In this document: positions 25,251 through 33,720 of the stretch, piece by piece
Layout of the letters: every line of letters starts with the position of its first letter
How positions within the stretch are numbered: position 1 is the first letter of the stretch
Assembly (NCBI GenBank): GCA_029268045.1
Contig: JAJUHF010000011.1
Location: 1 to 44,828, forward strand
Origin: Anseongella ginsenosidimutans
Lineage (GTDB): Bacteria; Bacteroidota; Bacteroidia; Sphingobacteriales; Sphingobacteriaceae
Reading direction: 5' to 3'
DNA length: 44,828 nt
Made by a program: the position numbers and the translations under genes
The notes under the pieces: generated by a model
Database searches by the model: none
Told to the model about the DNA's origin: nothing
What the model saw: only the letters and a program-made list of their open reading frames with translations

Positions 25251-26669
25251 CTAAGGAGCCCGCTCCCGCGGTGCCGGTTCCCGCGGTGCGGAATGAAATT
25301 CCTTTAGCTCCCGCAACAGTTCGGTTTCGATTTCCGGATGCTTCCCCAACAGATTGTATAACTCCCGGTGATCGGCTTCCAGATTGAACAGCTCGGTAGG
25401 CTGTAGACTGTCGGCAAGCATTTTCCATTTCCCTTTTACGATGGCGGAGGTTGCGTAAGGCTTGGGTTTGGGGCCCTGATTCTGAAACTGTGAATAAAGG
25501 TCCATTTGAAACAGAAGCGCATTCCGCTCGATTCTGGGCCCCCCTTCCAGATGGGAAAGCAGATTTACCCCGTCCAGATCCCCGGGTAGCTCCTCACGCC
25601 CTGCCGCCGCGCTGATCGTGGGCAGAAGGTCGGCCATGTGTGCGGTTTGAAATGAATACGTGTTGGCCGGAATGCGTCCGGGCCAGACGGCGATCAGGGG
25701 GACCCGTATTCCGCCTTCATGAAGGTCCGTTTTCCCGCCCCGGAAGGGTCCGGGACTTCCCTGGAACGCCGGCCCGTTATCGGAGGTGAACAGGATGAGG
25801 CTGTTATCGAACAGGTCCAGTTCTTTCAGGCGGGATACAAGTCGCCCAATTCCCGCATCCAGATGCGAAACCATGGAACGGAAATAAAGTTGATCCCCAC
25901 TTACGCCCAGTTTCCGGTAGTTGGAAAGATGCGGCTCGGGTGCCGGTTCGTAAGGGGTGTGCGGTACGTCGAACCACAGATTCAGGAAAAAGGGCTGGTC
26001 TTCCGTTTTCCAGTTTTCAAGGAGCCGGATTGCTTCCTCAATTTTCAGATCCGTCCAATGGCGGCTGTCATCTGGCGCTTTTTCGTCGTTCCGGTACATG
26101 TAATGGCCACCTTCCCGGTATAATCGCCGTTCCCGAAGGAGTACCTGACGTACCGGACCTTCGACATTGGCCAGGTAATGGTCAAAGCCGTGTTGCAGGG
26201 GGCCGGGTGCGGAAGGCCTTCCGGCCTGTCTGGCTTCTATATTATGGGGTTGGAGTCCGCCCAGATGCCATTTACCGATATGGGCTGTGGCGTAGCCGGC
26301 GTGCTTCAGCAGTTCGGGTAGCGTGACCGGCTTTTCCGGTAGGTAGCGCCCGTCTTTGTCCGAAAAATGGCGCCGGATGTCGAACCTCAACGGAAATTTA
26401 CCGGTCAACAAGCACGCCCGGGATGGAGTACATACCGCTGAACCGGCGTAAAATCGGGTAAAGCGCATGCCTTCCGCAGCCAGCGCGTCGATATGGGGTG
26501 TTTCTATGGACTGGCTTCCGTAGCAGGAAAGATCTCCGTATCCCAGATCATCCGCCAAAAGAATGATCACATTCGGGGGACGTCCCGTCCCGTCCGCGTT
26601 GTTTTTCGCCCCTTCAGCTGCACACGAGCAAAGCGCGCCGAGAAAACCAATTGCATACAGAATCTTCAT
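25251..26669 (-). CDS. Lipoprotein sulfatase (formylglycine-dependent arylsulfatase family)
   Basis: 472 residues from ATG 26669, giving MKILYAIGFLGALCSCAAEG with a lipobox-like LCSC and Cys16. The longer in-frame start lacks a leader. Sulfatase features: NVIILLADDLGYGD (metal Asp40 and Asp41), VCTPSR at 79-84 with Cys80 as the residue converted to formylglycine (C-x-P-x-R), IGKWHLGG, DVPHTPYEP, LFTSDNGPAFQGSPGPFRGG with metal Asp-Asn, and the closing LFNLEADHRELYNL. It requires a maturation enzyme encoded elsewhere. It resembles exo-acting N-acetylgalactosamine or galactose sulfatases in style, but the sugar and position are not deducible. It is probably in one transcript with the SDR upstream (100-base gap). 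Confidence 0.93.
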   Translation of the reverse strand: MKILYAIGFLGALCSCAAEGAKNNADGTGRPPNVIILLADDLGYGDLSCYGSQSIETPHIDALAAEGMRFTRFYAGSAVCTPSRACLLTGKFPLRFDIRRHFSDKDGRYLPEKPVTLPELLKHAGYATAHIGKWHLGGLQPHNIEARQAGRPSAPGPLQHGFDHYLANVEGPVRQVLLRERRLYREGGHYMYRNDEKAPDDSRHWTDLKIEEAIRLLENWKTEDQPFFLNLWFDVPHTPYEPAPEPHLSNYRKLGVSGDQLYFRSMVSHLDAGIGRLVSRLKELDLFDNSLILFTSDNGPAFQGSPGPFRGGKTDLHEGGIRVPLIAVWPGRIPANTYSFQTAHMADLLPTISAAAGREELPGDLDGVNLLSHLEGGPRIERNALLFQMDLYSQFQNQGPKPKPYATSAIVKGKWKMLADSLQPTELFNLEADHRELYNLLGKHPEIETELLRELKEFHSAPREPAPRERAP

Positions 26670-26769
26670 AAATTTATTTACTAGTTTTACATTGTTTAGG
26701 CTAACCATCAAATCAATCCAGATTTTCACTGCTAAACCCCCGACGGCGCAGGATCACTCCTGTAGGAAG

Positions 26770-27555
26770 CTACCGGGCAAGGGAACGGTCCAGGTGCACG
26801 TAGCCGCCGTCTACATGAATCAGTTGGCCGGTCGTATGGGCCGAACGTTCCGACAGCAGAAAGGCCACCATGTCGGCAATTTCGCCCGGCCGGGTCATCC
26901 TCTTCCCCAGGGGAATATTCGATTCGATCTCTTTCCGTTTTTCCTGCGGATTGGGTAGGGAGTTGATCCAGCGTTCATAAAGCGGGGTCCAGCATTCAGC
27001 CACAATGACGGCATTGACCCGGATTCCATAGGGGAGCAGCTCAACCGCCCATTCCCGTGTAAGGGCATTCCGTCCTCCATTGGATGCTGCATACCCCGAG
27101 GTCTGCCCCTGTCCGGTTTCTGCCGTTTTGGAACTGATGTTTACGATCGCTCCTTTGGACTCCTTGAGGGCCCGAAGGGCATGATGGGCCATGAGATAAT
27201 AATGGATCATGTTCTTGTGGAGCGAGGCCATGAAAGTATCGTAGCTGCCTGTTTCCAACCCGACCCCGTCGTTTGCCCCCGCATTGTTTACCAGCCCGTC
27301 AATGGCGCCGAACTTTTTCAGAACGGCCGCAACCACCTGCTCGGGAGCCTGGGGGGCGGTCAGTTCGGCCGTGACATAATCGCTTTTCCCCCCTGCGCCT
27401 GTGATTTCGGCCACCGCTTTTTCATTATCTTTTTCGTTTCTTCCGACGATCACGGGAATGGCCCCTTCAGAAGCCAGTGAATCGGCAATGCCCCGGCCAA
27501 TGCCCTTTGCGCCGCCGGTGACCAGAATGATCTTTTCTGCTAATCCTAAGTCCAT
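26770..27555 (-). CDS. SDR-family dehydrogenase similar to L-fucose dehydrogenase, Asn in place of catalytic Lys
   Basis: 261 residues. Classical SDR motifs: VTGGAKGIG (12-20) for NAD(P) binding, NNAG (90-93), NISSKT with catalytic Ser142, and Tyr155. The C-terminal IPLGKRMTRPGEIADMVAFL and HTTGQLIHVDGGYVHLDR match bacterial L-fucose dehydrogenases, as I recall the Burkholderia enzyme (PLGRRFTTPDEIAD, HTTGEWLFVDGGYTHLDR). The active site reads Tyr-Ala-Ala-Ser-Asn (155-159), so the usual Lys of YxxxK is Asn159. The codon is AAT on the coding strand and the reading is clear. Cytoplasmic, no leader. It sits between the sulfatase and a lipoprotein gene on the same strand. If active on L-fucose it would feed a fucose oxidation path, fitting a sulfated fucose substrate; this is inference. 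Confidence 0.88.
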   Translation of the reverse strand: MDLGLAEKIILVTGGAKGIGRGIADSLASEGAIPVIVGRNEKDNEKAVAEITGAGGKSDYVTAELTAPQAPEQVVAAVLKKFGAIDGLVNNAGANDGVGLETGSYDTFMASLHKNMIHYYLMAHHALRALKESKGAIVNISSKTAETGQGQTSGYAASNGGRNALTREWAVELLPYGIRVNAVIVAECWTPLYERWINSLPNPQEKRKEIESNIPLGKRMTRPGEIADMVAFLLSERSAHTTGQLIHVDGGYVHLDRSLAR

Positions 27556-27579
27556 TATGTTTCCGTATTGGTTTCAAGC

Positions 27580-28035
27580 TCATTTTCCGGCGCCGCTCAG
27601 AAACCGCCGGTAAGTTTCTTTGCTACTAAAGTACATTACCTGGTCGTTGTTTCCGGTTAACACGATGAATGCTGTCGCTTTGTCCACCGGCTCTCCGGTA
27701 AGGGGGTCGGTGGCGATACGCATGGACGGGTTTTCCGGGATAAGCCTGCTGCATTTCTCACAGCAGCCATAGTAGGCCCTGCCTTCGTATTCAACCAGCA
27801 GCTGCCGCATTTCCCGGTACTGATCTGTCTTCATGCAAACGAACTCATGCGGTATCTCGTCTCCCGGCTGGTATCCGAGCCGGTTTTTCGCCACGATCAA
27901 GGAGTCGTAGGTTCGGGGCTCTGGATTGTTTTCCGGATTTTTTGGCGCCGTGCTGCAGCCAATGGGAATGAGTCCGGCAAGGAAGGCGGAGGCAACCAGT
28001 GCAACGATCATATTTTTATATCCTAGGACTTGCAT
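27580..28035 (-). CDS. Small Cys-rich lipoprotein, possible metal-binding (TRASH/NosL-like)
   Basis: 151 residues. The leader with hydrophobic core IVALVASAFLAGLIPIGCST puts Cys27 as the lipid site, though Pro at -3 is unusual. Met9 could be the start. The mature domain has FVCMKTDQY (Cys67), then YYGCCEKCSRLIPENPSMR (Cys91, Cys92, Cys95) and PVDKATAFIVL with VMYFSSKETYRRF. The C-x-M and CC-x2-C pattern plus the closing helix recall YHS/TRASH and NosL-type copper chaperones, but I cannot name a family with confidence. It lies 24 bases upstream of the SDR gene, on the same strand, and heads the lipoprotein-SDR-sulfatase set. Confidence 0.75.
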   Translation of the reverse strand: MQVLGYKNMIVALVASAFLAGLIPIGCSTAPKNPENNPEPRTYDSLIVAKNRLGYQPGDEIPHEFVCMKTDQYREMRQLLVEYEGRAYYGCCEKCSRLIPENPSMRIATDPLTGEPVDKATAFIVLTGNNDQVMYFSSKETYRRFLSGAGK

Positions 28036-28065
28036 CGTTTTCGGTACGGGTCGCTGTAAAGTTAG

Positions 28066-28103
28066 TGTAAGGAGTCAAATAAAATGTAAGGAGTCAAATA
28101 AAA
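28066..28103. repeat. Two tandem copies of a 19-base repeat
   Basis: TGTAAGGAGTCAAATAAAA occurs at 28066-28084 and again, identical, at 28085-28103. It lies between the lipoprotein start (28035) and the tRNA-Asn terminator. On the minus strand each copy contains TTATTTG, so the duplication doubles a TTTG promoter-like element upstream of the lipoprotein gene. Confidence 0.9.
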
Positions 28104-28136
28104 AAGGCACCCACGCTTTTTCGTAAGTGCCTTTTT
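28101..28136 (-). terminator. Terminator of tRNA-Asn
   Basis: AAAAAGGCAC (28101-28110) and GTGCCTTTTT (28127-28136) form a perfect 10-base-pair stem. On the minus strand the stem ends in a long T tract. It begins 4 bases after the tRNA 3' end and, having T tracts on both sides, should also work in the other direction. Confidence 0.8.
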
Positions 28137-28139
28137 CTG

Positions 28140-28213
28140 CTCCTGCGGTTGGGCTCGAACCAACGACCCTCTGATTAACAGTCAGATGCTCTAACCAGCT
28201 GAGCTACGCAGGA
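28140..28213 (-). tRNA. tRNA-Asn (GTT)
   Basis: All stems pair: acceptor TCCTGCG/CGCAGGA (7 of 7), D arm GCTC/GAGC, anticodon arm TCTGA/TCAGA with loop CTGTTAA giving anticodon GTT, variable GGGTC, and T arm GTTGG/CCAAC around TTCGAGC. The discriminator base is G, as for Asn. CCA is not encoded. It is flanked by its own promoter and terminator. Confidence 0.97.
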
Positions 28214-28260
28214 ATCTTTTGCCGGTTTTACCGGTGTTTTCCCCTTTTTGTAAGGGAACG

Positions 28261-28291
28261 CAAATATCGCTGGAAAAAATGAATGATGCAA
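28261..28291 (-). promoter_or_regulatory. Promoter of tRNA-Asn
   Basis: On the minus strand TTG (28291 to 28289), a 20-base spacer, then GATATTTG (28268 to 28261), 7 of 8 to TAnnTTTG, followed by CGTTCCC. Layout and flanking bases match the tRNA-Gln promoter at 32508-32538. It lies 47 bases before the tRNA 5' end. Confidence 0.65.
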
Positions 28292-28329
28292 GAGTGGTTT
28301 TATTTTTTAACAATTTTTACCTTTACCGC

Positions 28330-29292
28330 ATGAAAGCATCGTTTGATTTTGAGCAGCCGCTGGTGGACCTGGAAGAGCAGTTGGAAAAGCTGAAGCAGGT
28401 TGCGGACAAAAGTAAAGTGAATGTATCGGCAACCATCAGGGAGCTGGAGGAGAAACTGGAGCATACCCGGAAGGAGATCTATTCGAACCTGAACGGCTGG
28501 CAGAAAGTCCAGTTATCCCGCCATCCGGGACGTCCCTACACACTGGATTACATCTCCATGCTTTGTGACGATTTCATTGAGTTGCACGGCGACCGGACGG
28601 TAAAGGACGATAAGGCCATTGTGGGTGGGCTGGGAAGCGTTGGGGGACAAACGGTGATGTTCATCGGCCACCAAAAGGGAAAGAATACCAAGGAAAGGCA
28701 GTACCGGAATTTTGGAATGGCCAATCCGGAAGGATACCGGAAGGCGTTGCGCCTGATGAAGCTGGCCGAAAAATTCAATAAGCCGGTTGTAACCTTTATC
28801 GATACGCCGGGGGCCTATCCTGGTCTGGAAGCCGAAGAGCGGGGGCAGGGGGAAGCCATCGCCCGGAATCTGCTGGAGATGTCCGTATTGAAAGTGCCCA
28901 TTCTCTGCTTTATCGTAGGGGAGGGGGCTTCCGGAGGCGCCTTGGGTATCGGAATTGGCGATCGGGTGTATATGCTGGAATATACCTGGTATTCGGTCAT
29001 CTCTCCCGAGTCCTGTTCCTCGATTCTCTGGAGAACCTGGGATTACAAGGAAAAAGCCGCCGAGGTATTGAAGTTGACCGCTGAAGATATGCTTTCGAAT
29101 AAACTGATCGACGGGGTCATTCCCGAACCACTGGGAGGCGCTCATCACGATCCCCAGGCAATGGCGTCCGCCATCCGGTCAAAGATCCTTTCCGACCTGA
29201 AAATACTGGGCAGGAAAGCACCTGCCAAACTTGTGCAGGAACGTATTGACAAGTTCTGCGCCATGGGCGTGGTAAACGAACCGGCATCCTGA
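28330..29292 (+). CDS. accA: Acetyl-CoA carboxylase carboxyltransferase subunit alpha
   Basis: 320 residues from ATG 28330, matching the usual length of AccA (about 320). An in-frame start at 28219 would add 37 residues overlapping the tRNA-Asn promoter. The N-terminal coiled coil ([20 protein letters not shown]) and the carboxyltransferase core are clear: [71 protein letters not shown] and [12 protein letters not shown]. With AccD (not in the window) it transfers the carboxyl group from biotin to acetyl-CoA, the first step of fatty-acid synthesis, in the cytoplasm. It is transcribed divergently from tRNA-Asn and converges on the DUF2723 gene, 31 bases away. Confidence 0.97.
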   Translation: MKASFDFEQPLVDLEEQLEKLKQVADKSKVNVSATIRELEEKLEHTRKEIYSNLNGWQKVQLSRHPGRPYTLDYISMLCDDFIELHGDRTVKDDKAIVGGLGSVGGQTVMFIGHQKGKNTKERQYRNFGMANPEGYRKALRLMKLAEKFNKPVVTFIDTPGAYPGLEAEERGQGEAIARNLLEMSVLKVPILCFIVGEGASGGALGIGIGDRVYMLEYTWYSVISPESCSSILWRTWDYKEKAAEVLKLTAEDMLSNKLIDGVIPEPLGGAHHDPQAMASAIRSKILSDLKILGRKAPAKLVQERIDKFCAMGVVNEPAS

Positions 29293-29323
29293 TCGCGCAA
29301 CCGGAATCCGGGTGCCCTGCCGG

Positions 29324-32300
29324 TTATTCTTCCGGCATCTGCATGCCAAATAAGGCGGCGTAGCCGGCAATCTTTTCCTTCAGCTTTTCCGCCAGTTCCG
29401 TGCGCTGATAACGCTGCGCCGTTTCCGATGATTGCAGCAGGAGGGTGATGGCGTTTTGCATATCCATCCGGAAACTGACCTGTCTGCGCCGTTGGTCGAG
29501 CGATGCGAAATAATCGAGTTGATCTTCCAAATAGAACACGATATCGTTCATCATTCCATCGCCTTTTTCGGGTTGTTCGCATTTGTAATACAGCTCGGCC
29601 ATGAGCATATCGCGCTGCAGGTAACCCATGTCGGAGTAAATATCGGGCAATACTTCGTTCATCCGGTCAATGACCTTGACGCAGGAATCGATCTTGCCCT
29701 GTTTGTAAAGCGTGTCGGCCAGCTGATTGAAGGTAAGCCTGAAATAACCCAGCATGCGACGTGTCTCGGGATCCACATAGATGTTCCCGGATTCCAATCC
29801 GCCCCATTTGAATTTATTCATCAGGTTGTCATACAGAATACTGTCGTTGACGCTTCCCTGAAGGTAGGGGTCGGGGTTATTGTACACCACCGGCGTGATC
29901 CGCAGGGCCAGTCCGTCATTGCGTAGGTAAGGATTCATGCCCAGCATATTCCGGCCGGGAATGGTGGAGGCGAAGTAAACTGGTCTTTCCCAGAGGCTGT
30001 TTGCGATGATGTCCAGCTGAAGCAGGTCGTTCTTGTAGAACGCGCTTCGGCTGACCGTCCACCGGACCGCGTCCACCAGGCTATCGGTGGGCAGGGCCGC
30101 GCCCGATTGGATGGCAGCCTGCGCATCCACCGGGATCTGGAAGCGGTTGGTGGGCACATAATTGGAGTATTCCTGATTGGAAAGCTGTACTTTGGCTTCA
30201 CGCGAGTCACTTCCGACAAAGCCGATCACCTGTTTCAGATTGGTATAGCCTTCTATATTCCGGTCGAAGAAAGGAACCGCATCCCGGACCCCTGCGACGA
30301 ACTTCTCGTTTTCCCAGCTAATGGGTATGGCGGGCGATTCGTTCATCGGATCTTTCATCTGGCGCCCATACCAGTCGGTGCCCAGGAGGCTCAGGTTGAT
30401 TACCCGCACGTCGGGCCGGATGTACTCCACTTCCTGAGCATACCAAAGCGGGTAGGTATCGTTATCCCCGTACGTGAATATAATGCCGTTCGGCCCAACC
30501 GAGTTCAGGTAATTGGCCGCGATGTCGCGCACAACGTATCTTCCGGAGCGGTCGTGATCATCCCATTCCTGGCTGGCCATGAGCACCGGCACCGCCAGCA
30601 GGCAGATGGCCGTGGAGAGCAGGGCCGCCACCTTCAGATTAAGTTTCTTGGCCAATAACTGACTCACACCCATGACGCCGAGTCCGATCCAGATGCAGAA
30701 CGCATAAAAGGATCCCGCATAGGCGTAATCCCGCTCGCGGGGTTGGATGGGTGTTTGATTCAGGTAAAGGACAATGGCCAGGCCGGTAAAGAAGAATAAA
30801 AGGAATACAACCAAGCTATCCCTTTTATCGGCCTTGTACTGGTAGAGTAACCCGATGATCCCCAGTAGTAACGGCAGCATGTACAGCTTGTTATGCGCCG
30901 GATTTTCGGAAACAGTCCGAGGCAATTTATCCATATTGCCCAAGCGTGCTTCGTCGATGAACTTGATCCCGCTCATCCAGTTTCCGTCCAGCTGGCCCTG
31001 TATAATCCCTTGCTCGTCATTGACCCTTCCTGCGAAATTCCACATGAAATAGCGCAGATACATGTAATTAATCTGGTATTCGAAGAAAAACCGCAAGTTG
31101 TGGCCGAAATTCGCCTGGGCTCCTTCGGGAATATTAAGCCAGGTGCGGTAGAGGGACACGTGATTATCCTGTGAACTATAGATCCGGGGGAACAGGGTTT
31201 TGGTGCCTTCGTAGTTGTACTTGGGTTTATAACCCGCAACTTCGTATTTCTTTTCGCCTTTCCGGTATATCTTATCCCCGTTTTCACTGCCGGTGATTTC
31301 CGCATCGAAATATTGGCCGTAGATCAGCGGCCGGTCGCCGTATTGTTCCCGGTTCAAATAACTCAGCAGACTAATCGCGTTATCCGGATCGCTGTTGTTC
31401 AAATGCGGGTCCGCCTTGGCGCGGATCACGATCATCGCATAGGAACTATACCCGATGATAATGTAAGTAAGGCATAGCAGCGCGGTATTTAGGACTGCTT
31501 TCCGTTTGTGCACGGAGTAGTGCAGCGCCCACACCATTCCACCCGCCAGCAGGAGAATAAAAAATATCATTCCCGAGTCAAAGGGCAGCCCGAACACGTT
31601 GACAAACAGCAAATCGAATTTCGCGGCAAGCGATACAAGACCTGGTATGATGCCGTATTGGATAAACAATAAGATCAGACAGCTGACCACGAAGGCCCAG
31701 AAGGCGCCGTTGCGTGTGTACTTATAACGTTTGAAATAATACACCAGCGAAATGGCGGGGATTGCCAAAAGGTTCAGCAGGTGAACACCGATGGATAATC
31801 CCATCACATAGGCGATGAAGATAAGCCAGCGGTCTGCTCCGGGTTCGTCGGCATGGTTTTCCCATTTAAAGATAGCCCAGAAGACGATGGCAGTACAAAG
31901 TGAAGAAAGGGCATATACCTCCGATTCAACGGCCGAAAACCAGAACGTATCGGAAAAGGTGTACGCCAGTGCGCCCACCAGTCCGCTACCCATGATCAGG
32001 AAGATATTCCCGGCATTCAGTTCGCCCGACTGTTTCAGAACAAGCTTTTTGGCCAGGGCGGTAATGGTCCAGAAGAGGAACAGGATAGTAAATCCGCTTG
32101 CCAGAACCGATCCGAAATTGGAATAGTACGCAATCCGGTCCAGGTTGTCTCCGGCCAGCAGGGTGATTACCTTATAAAGCATGGTAAACAGTGGGGCTCC
32201 CGGCTGATGGGCCACCTGCATCCGGTAGATACATGAAATAAACTCTCCGCAGTCCCAATAACTGGCGGAAGGTTCCATGGTAAGAAAATAGGTAATGCTT

Positions 32301-32356
32301 GCGACCGCAAAACAAAACCATCCTAACGTATTGTTCAGCCTTTGGTAGTTGGGCAT
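29324..32356 (-). CDS. Large DUF2723 membrane protein (TMEM260/protein-O-mannosyltransferase-like GT-C fold)
   Basis: 1010 residues. The N-terminal half has about 12 hydrophobic spans. Its first loop holds MEPSASYWDCGEFISCIYRM with Asp35 and Glu38, in the place of the acidic pair of GT-C glycosyltransferases, then HQPGAPLFTML, the DUF2723 signature. A long periplasmic C-terminal half follows, with TYGDNDTYPLWYAQEVEYIR and a helical end rich in Gln/Glu. DUF2723 proteins are widespread in Bacteroidota. The human relative TMEM260 is an O-mannosyltransferase, so protein glycosylation with a lipid-linked sugar is a reasonable guess but not shown. It is a single gene on the minus strand, and its start lies 226 bases from tRNA-Gln; I could not identify its promoter. 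Confidence 0.93.
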   Translation of the reverse strand: MPNYQRLNNTLGWFCFAVASITYFLTMEPSASYWDCGEFISCIYRMQVAHQPGAPLFTMLYKVITLLAGDNLDRIAYYSNFGSVLASGFTILFLFWTITALAKKLVLKQSGELNAGNIFLIMGSGLVGALAYTFSDTFWFSAVESEVYALSSLCTAIVFWAIFKWENHADEPGADRWLIFIAYVMGLSIGVHLLNLLAIPAISLVYYFKRYKYTRNGAFWAFVVSCLILLFIQYGIIPGLVSLAAKFDLLFVNVFGLPFDSGMIFFILLLAGGMVWALHYSVHKRKAVLNTALLCLTYIIIGYSSYAMIVIRAKADPHLNNSDPDNAISLLSYLNREQYGDRPLIYGQYFDAEITGSENGDKIYRKGEKKYEVAGYKPKYNYEGTKTLFPRIYSSQDNHVSLYRTWLNIPEGAQANFGHNLRFFFEYQINYMYLRYFMWNFAGRVNDEQGIIQGQLDGNWMSGIKFIDEARLGNMDKLPRTVSENPAHNKLYMLPLLLGIIGLLYQYKADKRDSLVVFLLFFFTGLAIVLYLNQTPIQPRERDYAYAGSFYAFCIWIGLGVMGVSQLLAKKLNLKVAALLSTAICLLAVPVLMASQEWDDHDRSGRYVVRDIAANYLNSVGPNGIIFTYGDNDTYPLWYAQEVEYIRPDVRVINLSLLGTDWYGRQMKDPMNESPAIPISWENEKFVAGVRDAVPFFDRNIEGYTNLKQVIGFVGSDSREAKVQLSNQEYSNYVPTNRFQIPVDAQAAIQSGAALPTDSLVDAVRWTVSRSAFYKNDLLQLDIIANSLWERPVYFASTIPGRNMLGMNPYLRNDGLALRITPVVYNNPDPYLQGSVNDSILYDNLMNKFKWGGLESGNIYVDPETRRMLGYFRLTFNQLADTLYKQGKIDSCVKVIDRMNEVLPDIYSDMGYLQRDMLMAELYYKCEQPEKGDGMMNDIVFYLEDQLDYFASLDQRRRQVSFRMDMQNAITLLLQSSETAQRYQRTELAEKLKEKIAGYAALFGMQMPEE

Positions 32357-32507
32357 CGGTTACTGCATTGGTTAATATAAGCCCCGAAAATAGTAAATAT
32401 TTAATTGCTTTATTAAACCAATTCCCTAAATTTATTCGTTAACGGAATTCGGCCAGGGGACGGTCCGGTCGTTTTCAGGCCGCCTGTCGGGACAAATTAA
32501 AATGGGC

Positions 32508-32538
32508 TTGCGCATATGATGGAGTATTTCTATATTTG
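32508..32538 (+). promoter_or_regulatory. Promoter of tRNA-Gln
   Basis: TTG at 32508-32510, a 20-base spacer, then TATATTTG at 32531-32538, a perfect TAnnTTTG element, followed by CGCTCCC. It lies 44 bases before tRNA-Gln. The only other clear signals in the 226-base gap between the DUF2723 gene and the tRNA are AT-rich runs near 32390-32440. Confidence 0.7.
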
Positions 32539-32582
32539 CGCTCCCAAACGAAAGGCTTGGGGTTCGTTCTTTCAATTGGAAA

Positions 32583-32653
32583 TGCCCGATAGTATAAAGG
32601 TAGTACGACAGATTTTGGTTCTGTTTGTCCAGGTTCGAATCCTGGTCGGGCAA
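32583..32653 (+). tRNA. tRNA-Gln (TTG)
   Basis: Acceptor TGCCCGA/TCGGGCA, D arm GTAT/GTAC, anticodon arm ACAGA/TCTGT with loop TTTTGGT giving anticodon TTG, and T arm CCAGG/CCTGG around TTCGAAT. The discriminator is A. No CCA is encoded. No terminator is seen before prs, which starts 69 bases on, so read-through into prs is possible. Confidence 0.97.
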
Positions 32654-32722
32654 CTTAACATTGTCCCGATTGCGAGATGCCTGGATTCCAATAGGTGTTT
32701 CGCATTTTTCTTAAAATAAGTA

Positions 32723-33694
32723 ATGCCGTTACAATTTAATCCGGTTAAAGTTTTCTCGGGCTCGGCCTCAACCGCCTTGGCAAGTAAAATTGCCCGCGCA
32801 ATGGGCAGGGAACCAGGGGAGGTAACCATCAACCGATTCAGTGATGGGGAGTTTCAGCCCTCTTACAATGAATCCGTAAGAGGATGCGATCTGTTCATTG
32901 TTCAATCCACCAATGCGCCATCGGACAATCTTATGGAGTTGTTGCTCCTGATCGATGCAGCCAGACGGGCTTCCGCGCACTATGTGACTGCTGTGATCCC
33001 CTACTTTGGCTTGGCCCGGCAGGACCGGAAGGACAAGCCGCGGGTACCCATCGGATCCAAGCTGGTCGCGAATCTGCTGGCGGCGGCGGGTGCCAACCGG
33101 GTGATGACCATGGACCTCCACGCAGCCCAGATACAGGGATTTTTTGACATTCCCGTGGACCATCTGGATGCCTCTGTGATCTTTGTTCCTTTCCTGCGGA
33201 GCCTGGGTTTGAAAAACCTGACCATCGCCTCGCCCGATATCGGAGGAGCTTTGCGGGCGCGCTTTTTCGCCAAGGCGATGAACGTGGAAGTGGTTATTTG
33301 CGATAAGCAGCGCAAGCGGGCCAACGAGATCGAGTCGATGAGCGTGATCGGAGATGTAGAAGGACTTGATATTGTGCTGGTGGACGATATAATCGACACC
33401 GCCGGTACACTTACCAAGGCAGCGCAGTTGCTGGTTGACAAAGGTGCGCGGAGTGTCCGGGCGGTATGTACGCACCCGGTGTTGTCGGGAAGCGCTTACG
33501 AGCGGATTGAAGATTCGGTACTTGAGGAACTGATCGTTTGCGATACGATTCCGTTGCGACAGAATTCCAAAAAGATCCGGGTATTGTCGGTGGCGGATCT
33601 GTTCGCCAAAGCCATCACCAGTGTGAATGAACACGGGTCGATCAGCGAACTCTTTCGGATCAGCGACGAGTATCAGTCCAAGATCAATTTATAA
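32723..33694 (+). CDS. prs: Ribose-phosphate pyrophosphokinase (PRPP synthetase)
   Basis: 323 residues, close to the normal 310-320. It makes PRPP from ribose-5-phosphate and ATP for nucleotide, His and NAD synthesis, in the cytoplasm. Class I motifs are all present: VFSGSAS, INRFSDGEF, GCDLFIVQSTNAPSDNLMEL, AVIPYFGLARQDRK (flexible loop), TMDLHAAQIQGFFDIPVDHL, ICDKQR and the PRPP loop VLVDDIIDTAGTL. It heads the prs-rplY pair, with 26 bases between, behind tRNA-Gln. Confidence 0.98.
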   Translation: MPLQFNPVKVFSGSASTALASKIARAMGREPGEVTINRFSDGEFQPSYNESVRGCDLFIVQSTNAPSDNLMELLLLIDAARRASAHYVTAVIPYFGLARQDRKDKPRVPIGSKLVANLLAAAGANRVMTMDLHAAQIQGFFDIPVDHLDASVIFVPFLRSLGLKNLTIASPDIGGALRARFFAKAMNVEVVICDKQRKRANEIESMSVIGDVEGLDIVLVDDIIDTAGTLTKAAQLLVDKGARSVRAVCTHPVLSGSAYERIEDSVLEELIVCDTIPLRQNSKKIRVLSVADLFAKAITSVNEHGSISELFRISDEYQSKINL

Positions 33695-33720
33695 CCGTGT
33701 AATTTTTAATTTTTTAGATA

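Noticed and set aside
32768-33634. 288-codon minus-strand frame opposite prs
   Set aside because: prs is certain, and the opposite frame has no family features.
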